A DNA stretch of 64,000 nucleotides from Myrica gale (taxonomy: Eukaryota > Streptophyta > Magnoliopsida > Fagales > Myricaceae): NCBI GenBank assembly GCA_963930655.1, contig OZ005611.1, forward strand, positions 5,215,501 through 5,279,500, read 5' to 3'. How positions within the stretch are numbered: position 1 is the stretch's first letter; each line of letters begins with the position of its first letter. The position numbers and the translations under genes are program-made. Positions 13,831-26,582 of this stretch are shown piece after piece. The notes beneath the pieces are model-generated. The model was not told where the DNA came from, did no database searches, and saw only the letters and a list, made by a program, of their open reading frames with translations.

Positions 13831-16800
13831 TTAGCTCATATCCGCTGTCAGTTCCGTTTCCTCAGCCATTATGATCTCCATGTCCCTGATATCTCGCTTT
13901 AAAACATTGCCAAGCCTAGCAATGGCCTCCGTCTGTTGTTGTAAGACCTGACACCACAAAAATTAGCATAAAGACACGTATCAATTCTCAGAAATCCAAG
14001 TAGTCAGGGATATCATTAATTCTCATTATATCCGTAAGTCAAAAAACCGCAACTGGAAATTCTAATGATATCCGTTGCTCGAAAAAAAAAAGCCAATGTA
14101 AATCACGATTAGTTTGAGCCATTAGTACACAATTTAACAAAGTACGTGGGTTTAGTACAATAATTCAATATGATCAAAAGGAAAGAAAATTGTGAGCTCA
14201 GATTTTCTCTACTCACCTCGTGCATATCAGCAAGACTTTTCATCTTTTTTGGTTGATCCTGGAAGATAAATAGAGCCCCCCGAACCAAATCCGTTTGCTT
14301 GAACACGAGACAAAGTCAGCAGGTTTTGTACCCTCCTAGAAAGTTCTGCTCCAGATCCTTTGAGCTGAAACGTATCTATTTGTCAGTACGATCTCCTTAT
14401 AACAGCACGAAAAAGTCCGAAAACATCAAAATGCGTGCCATCCGCAAGAAACATTTACCTGTCTAGTTATCGCGGCTAACTTCTCAGCCAATTCAACTTC
14501 CCCTTTCATTAAGGGTAATCGGCAACCCTTGCCCTCCAATGCCTCCACTATTCTCATTGCCTTTAGATAACATAAGAAAAGATAGAAGTCAAAACGAGCA
14601 GACAAGGAACAAACAGAAAAACTAAACCAGAATGACACTTGTATCTGTCATGGCCATCCCAGCTAGGTGTACAACCGATCGGGGATGAAAAGCCAGGATT
14701 AGACATTAGGGGGCCAGTTACACAAAAAGACTTTTTGGGGGGTCAAAATGTAGTAAATAGAAACAGAGAGAAAGAGAGAGAGAGCAGGACCCCAGGACCC
14801 AGAAATTTCCCCCTCAATTATGCATCATCTCAGAGAAAACTAACAACGCCATACCATCCAAAGCAATTTTCTGATGCAATCAAACCATAAAACACAGTTA
14901 CAACAGTTCAAAAGCTATAGAGCAGAAGTTGTCCCCCACCCTTAACAGTCGCCTTTGAAGTTCTTGCTCTTTCTGACTCATTCTTTCAATTCGAGGAAGA
15001 GTGTCAGCTTGAAGATGTCTCTGAAGCTGCAGATATGGCTTGCTATTTAAATGCCAAACATCTCATGAGAGAGAGAGAGACACAGAAAGTACCATCTTCA
15101 CATTGCTTTGGGTAATTCGTAATCTCTCAGCATCTGAAACAATGACTTCATCTTGGAGCTGCATCAGGCCAGAACTAGAACGTTAGATTAGCTGGTCCCG
15201 AAAGATGAATAAAAGGGAAGAGTGCATAATCTCCTTAAAAGGTAAGGTCTCCCAAATATCCATTAAACCCTGTTACGTTTTCTCCTCAGATGTGCACCCA
15301 TAGAACCAACAGCAGCAAGGTAACTGTATCAGCATGAACAGGCTCTATACTAAGAAGGGCAACCTTCATCTCATCACTAAATTTTCAGTCGTAGAACTTG
15401 GTTTCACCTTACCAATGTATATGTATGTACGCCATTTTGAACCCACTACTCCATTCATTGCTGTCAATTTGTTATTCAAAACTATCTTTTTGGGACCTCT
15501 ATCATTACTTTATAGTTACTGATATGCAAAGGTTTTCCCTGCTGCATCCAGAATTTTCTATCAGACTAACAGTAATATCATAGTTTCCATTGTCATCTAC
15601 AGCTCATAACCAAGAAAATTCCCTCTCCTCTAAGGCGCAAAGTCCTTGCTCAATCACTCTATTTGAAGTTTACTGGACTAGTCCAAATCTACTACAACAT
15701 TTTTCTTCTATCCAAATCCAAATCCCAACATCCACAACTACAATGCTTTTTCTATCCATGATTCTAAAAAGAAAACCTTTTTATGGTACAATATTACCTT
15801 CAGACGCTGTGAAAGGTGGTGGTGTCTCGGTGACGGGCGTCTCGTCTCCGGCGATGGCGGTGGCTGTCGCCGGCGACTCGGAAGGGCGTGTTCTTGCGCC
15901 TGTCTCCGATCCCTTGGAGATTCCCTCGGGTGTTGTCCGGAGCTCTATGCCGGTGGACGTGCTGGCCTAGTCGACCTGGTCTGTGGTGGCTAAGTGTGGT
16001 TCCGGCGACTCGCCGGTGCCGGATCAATCTTTTGTTGCTGAGGATGTTCCTGCCCGTGTCTCTTTGGAGGGGGGTAATGTTCAGGGGTGTCCTGGGGCTT
16101 TCTCAGGTGGCATGAAGGGGGGGAAGGGTCCCGGGGGTTGTCTGGTGGTGAGAGCTCTCAACCATCTGTAGGTATGGAGGCTGGTCTGGAGCCCGTGGGT
16201 GAGAGCTCTGGAGTGAGGTCTTCGAGGGGAGATTCTCCGGCGTGGATCCTGGACATGGTTTCCTCCGTGGGTAAGATGGTTGGGGTGTCCTGTGGTGGTC
16301 AAGAGGAAAAGATGAGGGAGCTCTTTGAAGCATTGGAACGAGATCGGAAGCCGATTCATTCGAAATCTTCAAGAAAATCAGGGGGGAAGATGATCAGGGA
16401 GCTGAAGGGTTTGAAGTCCTCTGTCAATTATGACGGGTCTTCCTCATCCGCTAGGAAGCTTGTGACCTTTGGTGCGGACTGTTAGGGGTCCCGTTTACGG
16501 GTGTGGGGGGGGGGGTTTCTGGGAGGGTGAGTTTTGTAGACCTATGGGTCACGGGTGGGTGGGTTTTGGTTTCTTCAGTACTTTCTCTTGTACTGTTGTA
16601 TCCCTGTTGTGTTTCGTTTTTTTTTTCTTGTAAATAAAACTGTCTTAATTATCAAAAAAAAAAATTCTTGGTATTTGTATAGTGAGCTTCAGATATTTCC
16701 CTTTTATATCTCCGGCTAAGTTTGGAGAATGGTTTGCATTGCTAGATTATGTGGGCGCCTGCTGGAGTATCAGATGTGCGTATTTGTGTTTCATTGTCAT

Positions 16801-17656
16801 TTTCATGAATTGTGGATCCGTTACACTGAACAATAAATGCTGCAAAACCAACACCCATAAACCTCCAAAACCCCAATTCTCCATTCGTTTGCTAAGAAAT
16901 GCACAGGAATTTACTGAAAATATTCTTTTGCACAATGCAGTTAACTCCAGAAGCATACCAAAGAACAGCTCCAACATCAAAGTTGTTCAAATTTTATTAA
17001 TGTTCCTTGGCTTTAAACAATCAGAGAAGTTGTATCGTAGAGAAACCCGAATGCATTTGGAAGTCTTAAACATAGAGAAAAAGCTAACAGAAAACGAACC
17101 TTAAATGCGTATTTAGGGTTTCCAGGATCTTCCTTATAAGCATCAACAATTGCCTAGTCAAAAGCACACAGAAAACGAAACGATCACGAGCTGAGCAAAA
17201 TAAAATAACTAGGGTTAGCACTTGGGCAAACCTAAAAAAAAAACAAAGAAGAGAATCCCGACTTGAATATCGCGATCGGCGAGAGAGAAAGGAAGAGGAG
17301 TCACGGGAGCCATCTGAGTAGTCAATTGAGTATTGGGGAATGAAGCGGGTTGCGGCGTAGCGAATGGTGTCGTTTGAAAGCTAAAACCCGTAGAAGCTGG
17401 TTGCTGAGACAACGGAGTCTGTTGCTGTTGTTGCTGTGTCTGAGAAGAGAGAGGAGCCGAATCCAGTGGCAAAAGAAGGCGTCGATGGAGTCCCGAAAGC
17501 TGGGGTCGAAGACAGAGTGCCAAATGCTGGAGTAGAGGAAGGAGTGTCAAATGCTGAGGTCGAAGACGGAGTACCAAATGCAGAAGTTGAAGACGGAGTG
17601 CCGAAGGCCGGAGTTGAAGAGGATGTGCCGAAGGCGGACGAGTAAGCTCCGAACAT
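13831..17656 (-). pseudogene. NUP54: Nucleoporin NUP54 locus, probably broken
   Basis: NUP54 is an FG nucleoporin of the central channel (NUP62-58-54 complex). Recognisable minus-strand blocks, in order: FG-rich exon 17263-17656 (many FGTPSST-type repeats, then a Gln run and SLADRDIQ), 17100-17153 (AIVDAYKEDPGNPKYAFK), 16807-16839 (HLLFSVTDPQF), 15093-15158 (LQDEVIVSDAERLR), 14940-15026, 14459-14560, 14217-14364 and 13831-13947 (ending ETELTADMS, stop). Three features argue against function. Exon 1 is 394 nt and its FG frame does not run into its Gln/SLADRDIQ frame: about 2 nt are missing in a CT tract near 17445-17455. The 14217-14364 exon is 148 nt and is also out of frame near 14235, giving a stop. 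The exons for about 46 residues between PQF and LQDE (normally containing DIMWAEA and RERLWPQL) are absent, and a LINE lies in that gap. Splice sites of the other exons are intact, so decay is recent. Assembly error could explain the two frame slips but not the missing exons. Confidence 0.75.
15797..16664 (+). mobile_element. Truncated L1-type LINE with poly(A) tail
   Basis: This GC-rich block is unlike its AT-rich surroundings. It ends in TAAATAAAACTGTC... and an A run at 16654-16664. Its translated pieces include a Gly/Ser/Pro/Val-rich part, then EEKMRELFEALERDRKP and a basic RELKGLKSSVNYDG motif; this last pattern is what I recall at the ORF1 C-terminus of plant L1 elements. The 3' untranslated tail follows almost at once, so endonuclease and reverse transcriptase are missing. 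The reading frame is interrupted by an in-frame stop and a change of frame. It sits within the NUP54 locus, exactly where middle exons are missing. I did not find a target-site duplication. Confidence 0.6.
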
Positions 17657-18421
17657 GATTGTTGTTGTTGGTAGGAGAGTGCCAGAGATGAAAGAGGGAA
17701 AGTGGCAAGTTTTGATGGGTTTCTAACACTTTCCTTAAGCAGATAGCGCCATTGGAAGGGTTTTTCAAGTTGTGCAGGTCAAATGCTCGACATTTTTCCC
17801 TACCCCGGAGCTCTTTGGGCGTTTGGGCGCGAGAGCTTGTGGTAATAAATTTGTTTTAACTGTCCAAATTACATTTAAATAAATTCAGAATCTTCCCCCA
17901 ATTTTTCTCTGAGCTTTCCAAACTGAGATGCTTAATGGAGGGTCACCGGTCACGTGTTCAGCATATGGCCGTCTCCGTTTGCAAGTTACATAGTTGTTAT
18001 AAAAAAATTATCAATATTAAGTATGATTAATCTCCAGCTTAATGATCCTAAAACAGGCTTCTAAACTATTATGTTGGCGACAATATAGAACCCGAAAAGG
18101 ACAGATTAATATTAATAATATGTAGTTAACCCTGAACATGTGATCATTATTTATGCAGATACTGAAAAATGGAAAATAAAAAACTTACTTATTTTACTTA
18201 ACCATAAAATAAAATCATAATCTATTCTACTGTCCATCTTTTATTTTATTTTTCCTTTTTTTTGCGTCTACCTTTTTAAGCTATTGTCCATTTAAATAGA
18301 GAAGCTATGGTCCTTTTCAAGGTATTGCCAAACATACCCTTAAACTGCTGAACTATTTTCTTCTGATCATGTAAAGTTAGCCATTATGACTTGGCCAGCT
18401 GGCTTCTTTAACTACTACAAC
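17657..18421. other. Flank upstream of the NUP54 locus
   Basis: The first 150 bp probably hold the NUP54 leader and promoter on the minus strand. The rest is AT-rich intergenic DNA with no gene features. It ends in the left copy of the 8-bp target duplication of the next element. Confidence 0.4.
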
Positions 18422-19049
18422 TAGGGGTATTTGCATCGACGGTGACCGTTTTAACCACTAAAATCGTCACCGCTACCGGTATCGCAATCGATAAGGGCGG
18501 TTATTGTACTTTAGCGGTGCGGTGGCGGAGTCAAATGTGTGATTCCGTCAATTGCAGTGACGGTTTTCGCCAAACCTCCACTTACATTACCGCTAACCAC
18601 CCCTAGTTGAGACTTGAGATGATTATTGATTATGTGACATACTTTTGTTGGAAGATGTTAGTTGATTTATGTCACATTGTTTGGAGACTTTTATTAGACT
18701 TTAGTATTTATGCTTCAATATGATATTATGTTGGACTTTTAGACAACTTATTATATTTGTTATGATTATTAATGATTATGATATTTGTCCATTTGATATG
18801 ATTATTAATGATTATGATATTTGTCCATTTGATATGATTATTTATTAGGAAATTTAAACCGCCCAAAACAATGAAAAAGTCCAATAAGAAAGCCCATTTT
18901 TTTGGCATAACGGTTATACGGTTTAAGCGGTTACCGTATAACCATTACCGTTAATACTGTCACCGACAATGACAGTTATTGTGCTTTAGTGGTGTGGTGG
19001 CGGTGTCAATTATGTAATTTCGTCAATTGCGGTGACTTAACCACCCCTA
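18422..19049. mobile_element. hAT-type MITE with perfect 8-bp target duplication
   Basis: The ends are TAGGGGTATTTGC and, inverted, TAGGGGTGGTTAA. ACTACAAC occurs immediately on each side (18414-18421 and 19050-19057), the 8-bp duplication typical of hAT transposons. The 628-bp body has no transposase. Its left 183 bp end in another copy of the right-end sequence (ACCACCCCTA at about 18596-18605), so the right arm occurs twice. Two 36-bp direct repeats built on TTTGTCCATTTGATATGATT lie at about 18770-18840. Confidence 0.85.
18770..18842. repeat. Two-copy 36-bp tandem repeat inside the hAT MITE
   Basis: The unit containing TGATATTTGTCCATTTGATA occurs twice in direct succession with almost no change. 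A related single copy lies in the other family member near 60970-61000. Confidence 0.75.
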
Positions 19050-19106
19050 ACTACAACCACAGATTTAGCTCTTAATGTCCAACGAGGTTATCCTCGTTCC
19101 AACTGA

Positions 19107-19200
19107 CAACACGTGTGGGGGACAATAGGCTCAAGAAATGTATTACAAATGTAGTTAGCATCCACGACTAGAATACATGACCAAATAATTGACCAGAAAA
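19107..19200. repeat. Left copy of a ~95-bp dispersed direct repeat
   Basis: The segment starting CAACACGTG and containing GACAATAGG and GAATACATGAC recurs at about 23012-23108 in the same orientation. A smaller repeat (GATTTAGCTCT ... GTTCCAACTGACA) is also present twice, at about 19065-19105 and 19276-19318. These repeats bracket the insertion zone. Confidence 0.75.
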
Positions 19201-19345
19201 TACTGGTTTGAAATTTCATAATTATTGAACGGTCACGTTATTGCTGGTTTGTTTAGTGATCTGCATGTTTTGATTTAGCTCTGATGTCGAAGGAGGTGAA
19301 CCCGTTCCAACTGACAGGTGGTGAAGAATTACATGAGAGCAGTGG

Positions 19346-21587
19346 CGGAACCAGAATTAATATTTAAAGGTGTCGAACTTTAAAGGCGAAATAAAAAAAA
19401 ATCACCTTCATAATACAAAAATATTCAATTATTTCAAATATTCAATCATTTCAAAAATTCAAATCAATTTCAATTCTAATACATTAGAAATAACATCAAT
19501 CCACAAAATTAATTGCTTTCATTGCCACATATTATAGAAAATCGAAATACCCTAGTTGCAGACACAGGCTGCGCAGCAGTTCAGGATGCCAGACATGGGA
19601 TCTGTTATGTCTAACCCAGACATTGCTGCCTCTACTGGAATGCTGGCAGCTGAGGAAGAGGGGGTTGATGAAACTGGGGTGGAGCACCAGGATAGGTTAG
19701 TCACTAGCACTAGTTGTTATAGATTTGATTGCAATTTCTATCTTATAATTCTAGATAAACATTTTTTGTTTCACAACACACAAAGCCTTAAGATCCCTGC
19801 ATTATAGCTATATAATACTTCAAAATTCTTTACACTTCAACTTAAATCCAACAAAACCACAGCAGAGCTCATTATCATCAAACGAAAAACACATCCACAT
19901 CCTGGAAAATAAATCACATGGACACCCAGTATATGAATTTATCATTCAACTGAAATAATTTTTATTTGCAACTTCCTTTCTAAAGATCAAGCGAAACACT
20001 TTCACCCACAGTATTCAAGACCCATATGGAAAAATATCCAAAGAAACCAAAATCAGAGAATTCACAAAACAGCGATAATAATCCAAGACAAGACGAAATG
20101 GTGAATGCTTGCATACACTAAGAAAACACATAAGTGCCTGAAATTCCAAGGCTTTCAAGCATAACCTTCACCCCCACAAACTTGAAAAATCCAGAAACTA
20201 CGATGAATAGTAATCAACAGAAAAATATTCAAAACCAGAAACCACATTATTACACGTCAACGAACACCTCAAACATTAACCAGCATTCCACAACCTAGAA
20301 AAAAAGAAAAGATGAACAATTATATGATTCCAACTCAAAACTAAAAGCAGATAAACCGTCACACCACAAAATGGAAAACCCAGTGAAATAAACCAATGCT
20401 AATCACCAAAAGTACAATTATGTCTGCTGACTTAATCAAAACATAGGTTAGGGTACCATATCAACCCACTGACACAAAAGAACACTACAAATTTCGTTAT
20501 TCAGAGCAATGAAGGCTTAGATTTCCCACAAAACTATGCTAAAAGTCCAAATCCAAGCATAGCAAAATCAACGTCACATCTTGAGCTAAAACAGACACAT
20601 GAATTTGGAAAAAAGTTAATTCATGTCTACATAATAAACCTTACAGATGAAAGAGAGATTATCCTGTAAGAACCACTAGCAGAGTTCTTAAAAAAAACTA
20701 AAACCAAAACCAACCAAGAAATTTGCATCTATAAGCATCATTAAACACAAAAAAAATATATACTGAGACTTCAGAAATAAGTGAAAAGAGCCTAAAACAG
20801 TTTGGATCAAGGAAGAAATGTCTAGCTCTTTACCACTGCTCATAATGGCAGCCTTCAACAGGGTCTTAACACATCCGACCAAGACTTGAGAAAATTCATC
20901 CAACACATCAATTTACTTAGAAGACAAAATATGAAAAACTAGCATATTCACTCAAATTCTTAATTCGAAAATCTCTAATTCACATATCCCTAATTTATAA
21001 AATTCATAAAAAAATCACAACAATAAAATTACTTACCTTGACTGAGTGATTCTGTCAAAGAGAGAAAGAGAGGCAGCGTAGGTGATAACTAATAGGTCTG
21101 TGAAAATTGAAATATTGAGAGAGAGAGAGAGTCAGGGAGAGAGAGAGTAGAGTTTAATAATTAAATTTGTAAAGAGAATTAAATCACAAAGTGAGTGGCT
21201 AAGTGCCCAGACCTGTGGTTGTTGAGTGTGCGGCGGTGGCTGAGTGAGATGAGGGTGAGAGGTGAGAAATGCTTAGGCTGGAGTCTTCATATGCATAAAA
21301 GAGAGGAGGGGGACGCAGAACGCCTCGCGTTTCTGATTTTTTTTTTTAATTCTGCATAGGGTGAATGCTTTTTTAAAAAAAAGAAAAAGGTCTGGGCCAA
21401 GGGGATCGAGCCTAGGCTTTAGGTAGACAAGATGCTTGTAGTTGGCCTGGGCCTGAGCCTGATGAGTGTCGGCCAAGGCCAACTTTTTTTTAAAAAAATA
21501 ATAATAAAATAAGTAAATTGCAAGTATTTTTTTTGGGTGAAGGGTATCGGCCGATACCCTTTCGGCCCCCCTCCCTCCGCCCCTGAA
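19346..21587. mobile_element. hAT-like Pack element carrying host gene fragments
   Basis: The left end CAGTGGCGGAACCAG and inverted right end CAGGGGCGGAGGGAG match at 10 of the first 11 bases or so, like Ac-family hAT termini. The flanking 8 bp agree only partly, so the insertion is old or the ends are slightly misplaced. The roughly 2.2-kb interior has no transposase that I can see. It holds a captured NACA exon (19556-19695), a GA-rich microsatellite (about 21118-21150) and an 18-bp perfect palindrome GGGTATCGGCCGATACCC (21542-21559). An open frame on the minus strand (20688-20906) may be a second captured fragment but I do not recognise it. Confidence 0.55.
19556..19695 (+). pseudogene. 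Captured exon of nascent polypeptide-associated complex alpha (NACA)
   Basis: After a CCCTAG acceptor the frame reads QTQAAQQFRMPDMG, then VMSNPDIAAS and an acidic EEEGVDETGVE block, followed by a GTTAGT donor. This order (QTQAAQQFRMPDM, variable linker, acidic VDETGVEP) is the plant NACA sequence just before the C-terminal UBA domain. Only this single exon is present; neither the NAC domain exons nor the UBA exon are nearby. The exon boundaries are kept, so it was copied from genomic DNA rather than from mRNA. It is a fragment, not a gene. Confidence 0.75.
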
Positions 21588-22040
21588 GGAAAGGAGAACA
21601 CCATCGCCTTACACGACTTCCTGTTAGAAAGACATCTCTTCCTGACTTCCCTTTCTGACTAAGGCTTTCAGACTGCTGGTATTAAAGGAGCTGACTTCCC
21701 TTTTGAACTAGCTTCATCCCTTGCTTCACTCATTACAGCTAGAGTACATAAGACTTGGTACACTTAGAGAACACCAGCTCATGAACTTTTCCAGTCGAAT
21801 GGGTGGAACCTGACTCATCAAGCAAACAAAAAATGAGCATTCCCTAATCATAATGGGCTGGGCCCTTGTAACCGCATATGAAGCGTCACGTAGCATCTTT
21901 AGTTCGTGACGTGAGCTCTTCAGTTCGTGAGTTCTTGAGCAGCTATGCTTTAGCGTATCAAGCAGAGACAAAAACTAATTGTAAATTACTCTTTCTTTTT
22001 AATCAAAGGATTTACTTATATATATTTATATAATATAAAT
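21588..22040. other. Unassigned spacer before the organelle-derived insert
   Basis: There is no recognisable gene. The short minus-strand open frame at 21726-21971 shows no family features. From about 21975 the sequence becomes extremely AT-rich. Confidence 0.4.
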
Positions 22041-22965
<925 letters not shown>

Positions 22966-23011
22966 TAAAAAAATTTCCATGGAACACACTGCATCTAGAA
23001 ATCCGACCAAA

Positions 23012-23108
23012 CAACACGTGGTGGACTGGACAATAGGTGCAAGAAATGTTTTACAGATGTAGTTATAGCATATCCACGACCAGAATACATGACGAAATTA
23101 ACCAGAAA
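23012..23108. repeat. Right copy of the ~95-bp dispersed direct repeat
   Basis: It matches 19107-19200 in the same orientation (shared CAACACGTG, GACAATAGG, CAGAATACATGAC). Everything between the two copies is inserted or foreign DNA. This copy adjoins the 3' end of the F-box/kelch gene and may be the ancestral one. Confidence 0.75.
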
Positions 23109-23233
23109 CCCAATGAAATCTAGCACCTGAGAATTCATCATAAGAAACGGGAAATTGTGGTCAAGACAAAAGCGACAGATACATTAGGGGGGGGGGTGTC
23201 CTGGAGAGGATCCTCCGCTTTCAAAGGTAGCTT

Positions 23234-25020
23234 TTACGCCTTGATTGTCACGCTGCACAAGCATAAACCAGACGGCTTTATATCAGAAGTCTGCCACTCA
23301 GAGTCAGAGCCGGGGGTTGCATTCGGGTCATACAACAGAGTAGGGTAACCAGGTTCCTGCTGGAGTGAGAAGAGCAGTAATTTGCCATCTAGTATTCCGA
23401 ATCGAAAGCCAATGCATGAGCTTCCTGTTAATGGAACCGGTACCATCTTCCATGAGTTGTCCTCTGGAGTGAATATTGCCAGTTTCCGCTGGTTCTTCCA
23501 CTCCATACAGAAGAGCCTCTCCCCCAGCATAGCATGAGCCGTGACCATCACACAACCATTCTTCATTTCACACCAGGTGTGCCTCTCAGTGTTGTACACA
23601 TCAACAAACTTAGAATTCCCAATTGTGAAGCTCGATCTTCCGCCCATGACATACAGCTTTCCCTCAAACCCACAGGCAAAGCAACCCCACCTTGGGCGGC
23701 GAAGACTTTCAATCAGGGTCCACTTGTCAGTGTCAGGGTTGTACACCTCTACACAAGATAGACCGTCACCATCCACCCCATAACCTCCAACAGCATAAAC
23801 CTTACCATTAACCTCAGCACAAGCAAAGTCATAGCGAGCCACATTCATCTTTGCTAATTTACTCCAACTGCATTTGCGAAAAAACAAAAAAGAAACGTCA
23901 CAAGAGATTGTAAAAATTACAAGAAAAGTGGTCGGGCTCTAGAAAAGGTCAGCACTTAATAGTCCCTTGCAATAAAAGCAAGATCATTATGGCGGTCCAT
24001 AAATTTTGGCTGGAGGTTAAAACACCCAATTTCAGACCAAAAACAATAGGAAAAGCCCCACCACTCAACTTGAGTAAGCTGCAATTTGGTACTCTGCTGT
24101 ATTAGTGCAACTTTCCTATGGAGTTTGCAGCTAATTCCGCTTTTGAAGAACACAGGTAATATCATCCTACATCTAGCTTCAGGTGGAGTTATTAATGTAG
24201 GAGGGGTATAAAAAACTACAACTATTTTAGATCTAATATAATGATTCAGCACCAAATCTTTTGTTGTAATGAGTGCAACTGATCAAGTCAGTCAAGCAGT
24301 CCAAAGCTGATAAATTTCTCCTGTTTTAAAGAAAGGTCATTGTCTCCAAAACTAAAAAAGATTCCATGCAGAGATTCAATTACCTAAACAGCATAAATCA
24401 CAACAAACCTTCAATCGAGTTTAGATAGATTAATCCACTAAACAGCAACAGTGTTCCAGACTTCAAAGAAAATGCAACATAAGAACAAACCTGTTGAGGC
24501 AGGAATCATATTGGTATACATCTGGCGATGCAGAACCAGGTCCATCGATCACAGAAAAGCCAGCCATGACAAGAAGCTTTCCATTAAGAACAACCACCCC
24601 AAACCCAGCTTTCACCGGACCAGGCATCAGTGGAAGAAGCCGGTGTTCATGTCCAAAATAATCCAGAACTTCCCAGTGGCTTTCCTTCCCTTTGGCATCC
24701 ATAGTTAAGGCATAGAGCCATTCCTCGAGTACCCCAGCTAATTTCCGCACAGTGATAAATTCTTTGCTTTGAATAAATGACCTCCAACTTTTGCAGACAC
24801 TACCCATTACTGGGAAGTTAGAACGGGGAACAAGTGCAAGGCAATGCTTTGCCACATCATCAGGCAGCCCAGGCAGGATGGGGCTGCCAAGATCATCAAT
24901 AAACTGAGAAGAGAAATGAGAATTGCTTTTCGAACGAGTGTGTATGTTTTGCTTGACAGATTTGGAAAAACACATTTTCGGTTCTGTAGAACTCTTCTTT
25001 CCACTCACAAAACCTGGCAT
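23234..25020 (-). CDS. F-box/kelch-repeat protein (At1g67480-like)
   Basis: Two coding exons on the minus strand, 24491-25020 and 23234-23867, join in phase (AAC AG|T TGG) to give 387 aa. The F-box lies near residues 50-90 (LPGLPDDVAKHCLALVPR, then GSVCKSWRSFI) and kelch repeats follow from about residue 150 (LNGKLLVMAGF, VNGKVYAVGGYG, FEGKLYVMGGRSSF). Such proteins are substrate adaptors of SCF ubiquitin ligases; the substrate is unknown. Start choice: the ATG at 25020 gives MPGFVSGKK, which matches the start I recall for the Arabidopsis relative; an upstream in-frame ATG at 25071 is less likely. The C-terminus SVTIKA agrees with the relative. The leader probably starts near 26645 and is spliced. 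No damage seen. Confidence 0.92.
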
Positions 25021-26582
25021 AGTCTGTACGGAGCAGTTCTCTAATTCTCGAAAGATATAGATGATTGTCAATCAACTATATCACCAAAAGATATCCCAAA
25101 TATTGCAAGGCAGACTTTAACTAAAGACATTCGTGATACCCTTCACCTATGGGAATTCTACAAGACCAAGGCATAAAAGATGTTGCAGACCGAATCACTT
25201 GAGCTGTAAATGCCGAGGATTTTCTGTGTTTCGTCCAGTCTGATTCAAATTCCATACCAGACGCTTTGCTTTTACTGTAGTTTCTTCCTGTTCTTCTACA
25301 CGGGATATTTTCTAAGCCAACGTTGTCTCTTCCTCCACACATTGCCCAAATATCTACAAAGCATATAACAAAGTTACTGCAAGTCTGCAACCTACTATTA
25401 AGAATGAAATGAAAACCAACTTTAATCGAATGAAGATGAAAAACTCATACCAATCAAGGCCATAAAAATCACCAAGTTTTAACCCCCTGTAGCTTCCATT
25501 TGATTCAATTGCAGCACAGCCTGAACATATTAGGGAAGGAAAGTCAATTTAGATACTCGAAAATACTCAAGTTAAGCGTAAAAAACAAAGCAATAAAGTG
25601 GCTATAACAGATATTCTATCCTCGATAGGATGCCTAACTCACTCATCTGTTATGACCAACGTTTTCAAAACAAGGGGCCTACTATTAAGAATGAAAACTC
25701 CATAATTGCAAACAAGAAGTAAATAGCAAACAAATTTTTCTCCAACTTCATGCGCTAAAACTATACATCTCATTCCAACGTCGATCACAAAAGGATATTA
25801 CTTTATTTAAAGTGGTAAACAAATTAAATGGAGACAAATAAACAATCCAAAGAAATTTTCTATTAAGAGAATTCCGCACGCGTAAATCCAATGACCACTA
25901 AGCTACAAGACAACGAGAACAAAAATACAAGGATGAAAGATCTGTCCCGCAGTAGTGATGGCAGGCTGTCACCAATCGACCAATATTTTAGTATTTTAAT
26001 TTAAAAAGCACAAACCCAATTTGGATCTGATACAATAGCCCAGAAATTGCAAAACAAAAGCTTAAATAGCCAGATAGGAAACCCAATCAAATTACTGAAG
26101 GAAATGACCAGAGAAGTTAAGCAAGGACGCAGGGATAAGAACAAAAATCCCTGTATGTTTTCGCTCGTGTAAGCAACTCTAAGCTAATGGGAGCCGAAAC
26201 GGCAAATGAGAGTAGCTATGACACCATGTTTGAGACGGAAAGCGGAACAAAACTGCAAATTTATTCCCAGGGAAAAAAATTGACGGCTTAATGTCACAAA
26301 AGAAATCATTTTTCAATAACCTCCATACAAACGCAACACAAAAAATACAACCTTGCAAATAAGTTTTAGTGAGCACAACTATTTAGCGAGAAACGAGGAA
26401 ACAGACATTAAATCTTGACAAAAGAAAAAGATGTAGCAATGAAAAGCAAACCAATCAGATCTACTCGAAAGATAAGCAAACATGAAAGAAGCATCAGACT
26501 CGTGTGAACAAATGACAGTGGATCTGAGATCAAAAACCAGAAGCAGAGATCAGGGGGAGGTAAAGGGTAGACGAACCTTACC
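25021..26582 (-). other. Probable spliced 5' leader of the F-box/kelch gene
   Basis: No coding exon is visible upstream of 25020 on the minus strand. A possible first leader exon ends with TTTTCAG|GTAAGG near 26580, with the promoter just beyond. The rest is AT-rich intron-like DNA. Confidence 0.4.

Noticed and set aside
15800-16372. Minus-strand open frames in the GC-rich block
   Set aside because: They mirror the LINE coding strand; codon bias and His/Arg/Pro richness are those of antisense frames.
17215-17645. Several overlapping open frames in the NUP54 FG region
   Set aside because: They are other readings of the same FG/Gln repeat DNA; only the two minus-strand frames matching NUP54 are meaningful.
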